Shown here in pieces: positions 6,198-11,208 of a stretch of 11,208 bases of DNA. Positions within the stretch are counted from its first letter, which is position 1. Each line of letters opens with the position of its first letter. The position numbers and the translations under genes were made by a program. Source of the stretch: CAZGYE01 sp964530165. GTDB lineage: Bacteria; Planctomycetota; Planctomycetia; Planctomycetales; Planctomycetaceae. The notes under the pieces were generated by a model, which searched no databases, had not been told where the DNA came from, and was given only the letters and a program-made list of their open reading frames with translations. The DNA is taken from assembly GCA_964530165.1 (NCBI GenBank), contig CAZGYE010000194.1, positions 1 to 11,208 of the forward strand, read 5' to 3'.

Positions 6198-7208
6198 TCA
6201 TCCAGCGGCGATGCGCAGCAACACCTTGCCGCCGCGGGCGGGCTGCTCGGCGGCGCGAACGGCATCGGTGATTTCTTCCAACGGAAACGTCTCCCCGACT
6301 TCGGAGACCAACACGCCTTCACGCATCAGCCGCGTGATCGTCTTCACCAGCCACAGTTTCTCAAGCAGCCGCTGCTCCCGGATCCAACGGGGAAGCCAAA
6401 AGCCGTATATGGCCGCTCCGGGCATCATCAGCGAGCGGGGCGAGAACGAGAGCGGCTCATCAGCGAGCGTGCCGTAGACGAGCATGCGGCCGTCGTTGCC
6501 CAGACAGGGCACCACCGCCGAAGCCGTCCTGCCGCCAACCGGGTCGATGGCGTATTTCAGGCCCCGGCCGTCGGTGATCTTCATCACCTCTTCGTGCAAT
6601 TGCTCCGGCGCGTGACGGTCGGGATCAAAGACGACGACGGCATCGCCGCCGAGAACTGTTAGCTCCTCGACCGCCTCTTCCCGGCGGACCACGTTCAACG
6701 TGTGAAAACCGTAACGTTTGCCCAGTCGAATCACCATGCGACCCAAGGACGAACCGGCTGCCGTCTGTAGCAGCCACTCGCCGTGCTCCACGTGTAAAAC
6801 GTTTCGTGTCATCGCATAGGCGGTTGCCGGGTTGACGAAGAACATGGCCGCCTGCTCCAACGGCAGGTCGGCAGCCAGCGGAATGGACTGTTTGGCCGGG
6901 ATGACCGTCTGCTCGCACCAGTTGCCGCGATCACGATTCAAAACGGCAACGCGTTTGCCCACCAGCATCTTGCCGAGCAATCCACCGCCGCTGGTCTCGA
7001 CGATCCCCACGCCTTCAAATCCAGGAGTTGCAGGCAATTTGGGCAGTTTGCCATAACCGCCGCGAACCGTCAGCAAATCCGATGGATTTACCGGACTGGC
7101 CAGCATGCGGACCCGAACCTCACCGGGCTGGGGTTGGGGAACGGGAACGTCGCGCAGCGCGAGAACATCGGCCGGTTCGCCAAATTCTTCAAAGACAACG
7201 GCACGCAT
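6198..7208 (-). CDS. MECR/Etr1-like NADPH-dependent enoyl thioester reductase or quinone reductase (zinc-free MDR family)
   Basis: A 336-residue medium-chain dehydrogenase/reductase, about the usual family length. NPSDLLTVRGGYGKLPKLP (41-59) closely resembles the active-site segment of mitochondrial 2-enoyl thioester reductase (MECR/Etr1), and Y52 falls where those enzymes place the catalytic tyrosine. PGFEGVG (62-68), NPATAY (126-131) and the nucleotide-binding turn AAGSSLGRMVIRLG (150-163) follow. The cysteine-rich zinc sites of alcohol dehydrogenases are missing, as expected for the ETR and quinone reductase branches. The likely reaction is NADPH-dependent reduction of a carbon-carbon double bond next to a carbonyl, in fatty-acid metabolism or detoxification. 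Quinone oxidoreductase is the main alternative. On the coding strand AGAAGG lies 8 bases before ATG 7208 and supports that start. No signal peptide is present. It is divergent from 7427-8302, and its stop codon abuts the transposase relic. Confidence 0.88.
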   Translation of the reverse strand: MRAVVFEEFGEPADVLALRDVPVPQPQPGEVRVRMLASPVNPSDLLTVRGGYGKLPKLPATPGFEGVGIVETSGGGLLGKMLVGKRVAVLNRDRGNWCEQTVIPAKQSIPLAADLPLEQAAMFFVNPATAYAMTRNVLHVEHGEWLLQTAAGSSLGRMVIRLGKRYGFHTLNVVRREEAVEELTVLGGDAVVVFDPDRHAPEQLHEEVMKITDGRGLKYAIDPVGGRTASAVVPCLGNDGRMLVYGTLADEPLSFSPRSLMMPGAAIYGFWLPRWIREQRLLEKLWLVKTITRLMREGVLVSEVGETFPLEEITDAVRAAEQPARGGKVLLRIAAG

Positions 7209-7321
7209 GGCAATTGCCTTCTACAGACGGACCGTGACATTTGCAACCAACAGACTCCACTTGCGTCAGCAGAGAGTTCCAGGTATCTTCCCGCCCAGCA
7301 TTTCTCTCCAAGGTTTCCTTT

Positions 7322-7333
7322 CCAGGAACCTGG
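7322..7333. promoter_or_regulatory. Dyad CCAGG-AA-CCTGG between divergent genes
   Basis: A 5-bp perfect inverted repeat with a 2-base centre in the 218-base region between the reductase (minus strand) and the exported protein (plus strand). Its position would suit an operator controlling one or both, but dyads this short also occur by chance and no regulator gene is adjacent. Confidence 0.25.
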
Positions 7334-7426
7334 TTACATCCGTCACAATATTTGAAGTCGGTGCTGGAAGCGGTCCGCACGATCATCTTCGGCGACCGTT
7401 TGCCGGCGCTAGGTTGACTCCATCCG

Positions 7427-8302
7427 ATGAGACAAACAACGATTGGAACGATGCTGGCCGTTTTGCTGATGGTGTGTCTTGGCCGCACCGCTGGAGCGCA
7501 GGAGTTTCGAGTTTACACGCAAGTTTACGACGAAGCCGATACCGCCAAACGATCAAGAGACGGCGGCCCGCCGCCGATCGTCACCCGCAGTCTGTCGATG
7601 TTCCATGCCGGCAAGGTCTACGATTACATCGAACCGGTCGGCGAAGTGACCGTTTTCGAACCGGCACGCCGTCGATTTACCATTCTGAGTACTTCTCGGG
7701 AGATGACGACCACCGTCGAGTTCGATGAATTGAAGCACTTGCTGAAAATGGCCCGCCTGGAAACCGAGAAGTACCTCACCCAATTGGATCTTCAAGCAAC
7801 CAAAGCTTCCCAGAAGGCCGCCCGGTCGCTGCGATTCCAGCTCGCACCCCGATTCCAGGAACAGTACGACCTGGACAAGAAACGGCTGACACTTTTGAGT
7901 CCCTATTTCCGGTACGATGTCGGGTTTGCTGCGGCCCGCTCCAACCAGATTGCCGATGAGTACCTGCGGTATGCCGATTGGATAGCTCGGCTGAACTACG
8001 TGCTGCATCCACGGGCGCTCTTCCCCGAACCCAGATTGGCGTTGAACCGGAGTCTGCGTCGTCTGGGAATGATCCCTGTGGAAGTCGAGCTGCACGCCGA
8101 TGTTGCCGGCGGCGTCCACCTGCGGGCGCAACACCAAATCCACTGGGAACTGAACTCCAAAGACCGCAGCCTGATTCACCGCTGGGAGACGATGCTCAGG
8201 AGCAAACAGAGCCGGCGCGTCACGTTCCACGAATATCAGCGCGTGGTCGTGACTCGATCAGTATCTGGATTTCCGTCAGATACTTCTCCGGATTCCCTTT
8301 GA
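7427..8302 (+). CDS. Exported protein of unknown function
   Basis: A 291-residue protein that I do not recognise. Residues 1-24 are a convincing Sec signal: short basic start (MRQ), hydrophobic core (MLAVLLMVCLG) and an AGA-Q cleavage site before QEFRVYTQVYD, so it is probably periplasmic or secreted. The mature part has a beta-rich first third (RVYTQVYDEAD 28-38; SLSMFHAGKVYDYIEP 55-70; FTILSTS 84-90), then a long helical stretch (about 98-140), and YFRYDVGF (160-167). It has no catalytic pattern I can name. The ATG at 7427 has no clear Shine-Dalgarno sequence. ATG 7451 has GGA nearby but would give a signal peptide without a basic start. The last 28 codons overlap the GyrI-like gene on the other strand, so the tail (TRSVSGFPSDTSPDSL) may be read-through rather than native sequence. 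Signal, length and codon use support a real gene. Confidence 0.75.
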   Translation: MRQTTIGTMLAVLLMVCLGRTAGAQEFRVYTQVYDEADTAKRSRDGGPPPIVTRSLSMFHAGKVYDYIEPVGEVTVFEPARRRFTILSTSREMTTTVEFDELKHLLKMARLETEKYLTQLDLQATKASQKAARSLRFQLAPRFQEQYDLDKKRLTLLSPYFRYDVGFAAARSNQIADEYLRYADWIARLNYVLHPRALFPEPRLALNRSLRRLGMIPVEVELHADVAGGVHLRAQHQIHWELNSKDRSLIHRWETMLRSKQSRRVTFHEYQRVVVTRSVSGFPSDTSPDSL

Positions 8303-8708
8303 AAATCATCCCCGGCCCTTTCAGATAAATTTCGCGGCTGGGAATCAGCATCTCGAACCCCTTGTCCTTCACGTAGTCGAGAATCTTGGCGTAAGAGCGT
8401 TCCAGTTGCTCATACGGACCCTCGTGGAGCAACGAAACACAGCGTCCGCCGGGTAATTCGCGTACAGAGACGCCTTCAACTTCCTTGGCCTCGCGAATGG
8501 GAAAACCGACCTCGAAATCGGCGTCGTCCTCACGGTACTCGTTGTCGTAGTGAAGACAAAACGGTTTTCCGCAGATGGAAAGGCCCAGGTTTGTGCCGAT
8601 CTTGATAAATCCCTTGCCGCACTCGCTATATTTGCCCTTCATGCGGACGCCGGCGATGAGCATCGCTTCGAGCGTCTTCTCTTGCACGTCGAATGTTGTG
8701 TTCTGCAT
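8220..8708 (-). CDS. GyrI-like small-molecule-binding domain protein (SOUL/GyrI, AraC effector-binding family)
   Basis: A 162-residue stand-alone GyrI-like domain, with no DNA-binding region attached. Recognisable family segments are GKGFIKIG (31-38), the acidic FEVGFPI (65-71), LPGGRCVSLLHEGPYEQL (85-102) and the typical ending SREIYLKGPGMIFKGNPEKY (124-143) followed by LTEIQILIE. The family binds hydrophobic or cationic small molecules; some members hydrolyse cyclopropanoids or inhibit gyrase, and others serve as effector domains of transcription factors. The start was placed at ATG 8708; reading back to TTG 8753 adds 15 residues that do not look conserved. GAGG lies 11 bases before the ATG, which is slightly far. 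The conserved core ends at about residue 152, and the last ten residues (SRPRADIRGT) are an extension. The gene converges on the exported protein with an 83-base overlap and is divergent from the DUF58 gene. Confidence 0.92.
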   Translation of the reverse strand: MQNTTFDVQEKTLEAMLIAGVRMKGKYSECGKGFIKIGTNLGLSICGKPFCLHYDNEYREDDADFEVGFPIREAKEVEGVSVRELPGGRCVSLLHEGPYEQLERSYAKILDYVKDKGFEMLIPSREIYLKGPGMIFKGNPEKYLTEIQILIESRPRADIRGT

Positions 8709-8897
8709 GGCGGGTTTCGCCTCTCTTTGCTGGAACGTGATTCTCTCCAACAATTCATCGTAGCGATACCCGGCTTCATCGTCGACGCCGGCTGGAACCA
8801 GAACCAGGGCCGCTGTGGAAAATGGTCCCGCGCTCGCATAAAGTGGTTGTGGAGGCGCCCGGGCGAGTTCTTCCGGTTTATCCTGTTGTCACGACTG

Positions 8898-9824
8898 ATG
8901 TCTCAACTGTTTCACAAACGCGATGCTCACGTACCACTCGACGATCCGACCGCGTTGGCGCAGTTCGGCAGACTGGAGGTTGTCGCCCGGCTGGTTGTCG
9001 AGGGGTTTGTGATGGGTCAACACAAAAGCCCCTACAAAGGCTCGAGCATCGAGTTCGTCGAACATCGTCAATACTATCCCGGCGACGAGATTCGTCACAT
9101 CGACTGGCGAGCCTACGGCAAAACAGGCAAGTACTACATCAAGGAATACGAGGACGAGACCAACCTGCGTTGCTATCTGGTTGTCGACGCGTCTGGCAGC
9201 ATGGGTTACGGCAAGAGTACGCTCAGCAAATTCCACTATGCTCGCCAACTGGCCGCAGCGCTGGGGTATCTGCTGCTGGGGCAGCGCGACGCGGTCGGAC
9301 TGGTGACGTTCGACACAAAAATTCGCGACCGATTCGAACCGCGAGCAAACCCGCACAATTTCCAGCGATTGACGACGTCGCTCGAAGAGCGCACGCCGGG
9401 CCGCGAAACCAATCTGTCGACCGTTTTCGAGCAACTGCTGCCGACGCTCAAACGCCGCAGTCTGGTGGTCATACTCAGCGACTGCTACGATCGTCTGGAA
9501 CCACTGACGGCGGCGTTGAAGCAGTTTCGCCATTCCCGGCACGAAGTCGTGCTGTTTCACATCGTCGCGCCGGAGGAGGAAGAGTTCCCCTTCAGCCGGC
9601 CGACCCAGTTCCGCAGCCTGGAACGAGGGCGGCACCGCCTGCTGGTCGATCCACACCGGCTGCGCTCCCATTACCTCGCAGAATACAGTGAGTTCTGTGC
9701 GCAATTGACCCGCCGCTGTGGCGGCGCAGGAATCGACTACGAGAAACTCGTCACGACCGAGCCGTACCATCTCGCCCTGGGAAAATACCTCGACGCGCGG
9801 ACCCGGCGAAAGGGCAAGAAGTGA
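8898..9824 (+). CDS. DUF58 family protein with a von Willebrand A-like domain
   Basis: A 308-residue DUF58 protein. The family signature runs from GRLEVVARLVVEGFVMGQHK (24-43) through SPYKGSSIEFVEHRQYYPGD (44-63) to HIDWRAYGKTGKYYIKEYED (67-86). It is followed by a VWA-type metal site DASGSM (D97, S99, S101), a threonine in GRETNLS, and VVILSD near the end of the fold. No membrane segment or signal is seen. DUF58 proteins usually sit beside MoxR AAA+ ATPases and membrane VWA proteins and are thought to help in chaperone-like activation or metal insertion; no MoxR gene is adjacent here. The reading frame is open further upstream to 8550, but that part runs antisense to the GyrI-like gene and has no family similarity, so ATG 8898 (MSQLFHKRD) was chosen. 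No clear ribosome site precedes it. Its stop codon overlaps the start of the next gene, so the two are translationally coupled. Confidence 0.94.
   Translation: MSQLFHKRDAHVPLDDPTALAQFGRLEVVARLVVEGFVMGQHKSPYKGSSIEFVEHRQYYPGDEIRHIDWRAYGKTGKYYIKEYEDETNLRCYLVVDASGSMGYGKSTLSKFHYARQLAAALGYLLLGQRDAVGLVTFDTKIRDRFEPRANPHNFQRLTTSLEERTPGRETNLSTVFEQLLPTLKRRSLVVILSDCYDRLEPLTAALKQFRHSRHEVVLFHIVAPEEEEFPFSRPTQFRSLERGRHRLLVDPHRLRSHYLAEYSEFCAQLTRRCGGAGIDYEKLVTTEPYHLALGKYLDARTRRKGKK
9809..9814 (+). promoter_or_regulatory. Ribosome binding site for the GTG start of the YhaO-like gene
   Basis: AAAGGG lies inside the last codons of the DUF58 gene, six bases before GTG 9821. With the GTGA overlap it supports translational coupling and fixes the GTG as the start. 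Confidence 0.65.
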
Positions 9825-11104
9825 GCGGGACGAACACGAAACCGATCTTTCGCTTTCTCCACTGTGCCGATCTGCACCTGGACAGTCCCTTTGAGGGTCT
9901 CCAGGCGGACGATCCGGAGATTGCCGCCGTGCTGCGAGACGCGACCTTCAAGGCTTTCGAGAACGTCGTCGAATTGGGGAGGCGGGAGCGAGTTGATTTT
10001 CTGATCGTTTCCGGTGACGTCTACGACGGCGCCGATCGCAGTCTGCGCGCCCAATTGAGATTCCGGGACATGCTTGAAAGGGCGGCAGAGGCCGGAATCG
10101 AATGTTTCGTCGCGCACGGCAACCACGATCCTCTGGACGGATGGGAAGCCGATTTGAAAATGTCCGGGCGAGTCCACCGCTTTGGTGGCGACGACGTCGA
10201 GATGGTCTCTATCCAACGTGATGGTGAAGAGCTTGTGCACGTGTACGGGATCAGCTACCCGGTTCGAGAAGTGCGGCAGAACCTGGCGTCGAAGTTCCGG
10301 CGGGCCGACGACGCACCGTTTGCCATTGGCGTTCTGCATTGCAATGTCGGCGGTCATCCCAACCACGACAATTACGCCCCCTGCTCGATGGACGATTTGA
10401 CTGCAGCAGAAATGGACTATTGGGCGTTGGGACACGTCCACACCAGGGGAGTCCTCAACGAGAGCCGGCCTTGTGTCATTTACCCGGGCAATACGCAGGG
10501 GCGCAGTGTTCGAGAGAGCGGAGCGCGGGGCTGTTACCTGTTGCAGGTCGACGAGGCCCGCCGAATCGAGCGCACGTTCGTCGAGACGGATGTCGTCCGC
10601 TGGTTCGAAGAAACGGTCGACATTGCCCGGCTGGAGACGGTCGACGATCTGTTGGACGAACTGAATGAGGTCCGCGAGAATGTGCGCGGCCGCGCGGGCA
10701 AACGGGCGGCCGTGCTCAGGTTGCGAGTGATCGGGCGTGGCAAGCTGCATCCGCATCTGGGACGTCTCGATGCGGATCGCGACCTTCTGGCCCGGCTGCG
10801 AGAAAGCGAACCGGGGCGCCCGGATTTCGTCTGGGTGGAGTCGATCCGCCTGGCAACGCTGCCGGAGATCGACATCAAGCAGCGGCGCTCGGTCGAAGAT
10901 TTCGTCGGCGATTTCCTGCGAGCAGCCGAAGAACTACGGAATCGAAAGGACGAAGGCTCGGCCATCCGGGAGTTGCTCACGAATCGACCGGAGCACGCGA
11001 CGATCGCGACGCCGCTGGAGCAGCTTTCGGAATCGGAGCTGTTGGCGATCCTGCAGGATGCCGAGGCAATGGGCCTCGATCACCTGTTGCGTGACGAGGC
11101 ATGA
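9821..11104 (+). CDS. DNA repair exonuclease-type metallophosphoesterase (SbcD/Mre11 superfamily, YhaO-like)
   Basis: A 427-residue calcineurin-like phosphoesterase. The metal-binding motifs are in order: CADLHLDSP (15-23, D17 and H19), SGDVYDG (64-70, D66), GNHD (100-103), LHCN (172-175, H173) and GHVH (204-207). CADLHLDSPF and the length, about 230 residues of nuclease core plus about 180 of mixed C-terminal region, resemble Bacillus YhaO more than classical SbcD. Such proteins are Mn-dependent nuclease subunits, normally paired with an SbcC/YhaN-type coiled-coil ATPase in processing DNA ends. The start is GTG 9821, whose last two bases overlap the DUF58 stop TGA, so the two genes are coupled. 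No ATPase partner starts within the remaining 104 bases; instead a strong hairpin follows. All catalytic residues appear intact. The partner, and hence the exact pathway, is inference. Confidence 0.92.
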   Translation: MSGTNTKPIFRFLHCADLHLDSPFEGLQADDPEIAAVLRDATFKAFENVVELGRRERVDFLIVSGDVYDGADRSLRAQLRFRDMLERAAEAGIECFVAHGNHDPLDGWEADLKMSGRVHRFGGDDVEMVSIQRDGEELVHVYGISYPVREVRQNLASKFRRADDAPFAIGVLHCNVGGHPNHDNYAPCSMDDLTAAEMDYWALGHVHTRGVLNESRPCVIYPGNTQGRSVRESGARGCYLLQVDEARRIERTFVETDVVRWFEETVDIARLETVDDLLDELNEVRENVRGRAGKRAAVLRLRVIGRGKLHPHLGRLDADRDLLARLRESEPGRPDFVWVESIRLATLPEIDIKQRRSVEDFVGDFLRAAEELRNRKDEGSAIRELLTNRPEHATIATPLEQLSESELLAILQDAEAMGLDHLLRDEA

Positions 11105-11133
11105 GAAACAAACGCCTCAAAGGGAACAAACGA

Positions 11134-11170
11134 GGCCGGCCCACGCCCCTTTCGGTGGCGTGGGCCGGCC
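11134..11170. terminator. Strong hairpin ending the DUF58-YhaO operon
   Basis: GGCCGGCCCACGCC (11134-11147) and GGCGTGGGCCGGCC (11157-11170) form a perfect 14-bp stem with a 9-base loop. Flanking ACAAA and TTTGT can extend the pairing after a short mismatch. It starts 30 bases after the YhaO-like stop. There is no real T-run (only GCTTTG follows), so termination is inferred from the stem; it may also be bidirectional or a dispersed palindromic repeat. Confidence 0.6.
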
Positions 11171-11208
11171 AGCGCTTTGTAGCAGATGACGGTCTCGGTT
11201 ACTTCGAG

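Noticed and set aside
8550..8897. An N-terminal extension of the DUF58 protein by 116 residues.
   Set aside because: Its first half runs antisense to the GyrI-like gene, it has no family similarity, and DUF58 proteins normally begin close to the GRLE segment, as from ATG 8898.
11101..11208. ATG overlapping the YhaO-like stop (ATGA), open to the window end, as a candidate SbcC/YhaN start.
   Set aside because: The translation (MRNKRLKGNKRGRP at the start) does not resemble an SMC-type ATPase N-terminus, and it runs through the 14-bp hairpin.
11171..11208. Possible end of a convergent minus-strand gene after the hairpin.
   Set aside because: A minus-strand TAA is present at about 11199, but too little sequence remains to judge any coding frame.

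Overview
The window is GC-rich, densely coding bacterial DNA. It most likely comes from a planctomycete of the Pirellulales type. This rests on overall impression: a fused PolX-PHP polymerase, a Tat-exported double metallo-beta-lactamase protein, a DUF58 protein next to a YhaO/SbcD-like phosphoesterase, an IS1634-type transposase relic, and palindromic repeats between genes. No rRNA or tRNA gene, CRISPR array, integrase or plasmid function is visible, and taxonomy was not tested by search.

Layout. Bases 1-3366 hold a URO-D superfamily protein (112-1266) followed 15 bases later by DNA polymerase X (1282 or 1294-3012). This pair is bracketed by a 33-base perfect inverted repeat (1-33 and 3151-3183). 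The right copy is one arm of a large imperfect palindrome (3154-3232). A second palindrome (3072-3128) sits just after polX. A Tat-secreted protein with two tandem metallo-beta-lactamase domains follows (3367-5358).

Bases 5359-6197 are the only long stretch without a convincing intact gene. They hold a doubtful 89-residue ORF, an AT-rich dyad, a hairpin, and the frameshifted, truncated N-terminus of an IS1634-type transposase. That relic stops at the stop codon of a reverse-strand MECR/Etr1-like enoyl thioester reductase (6198-7208). Divergent from the reductase is an exported protein of unknown function (7427-8302). Its 3' end overlaps, tail to tail, a GyrI-like ligand-binding protein on the minus strand (8220-8708). 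The last part is a two-gene unit: a DUF58 protein (8898-9824) translationally coupled to a YhaO/SbcD-type metallophosphoesterase (9821-11104), followed by a perfect 14-bp hairpin (11134-11170).

How the genes fit together. Most neighbours show no shared pathway. polX and the YhaO-like nuclease are both DNA-repair type proteins but lie 7 kb apart. The DUF58-YhaO pair is the only clear operon, and the usual MoxR and SbcC/YhaN partners are not adjacent inside the window. I do not see a convincing new defence or biosynthetic system. The more unusual signals are the flipped palindromic repeat with its tail, the tandem lactamase protein with an altered first metal site, the transposase relic, and the 83-base convergent gene overlap.
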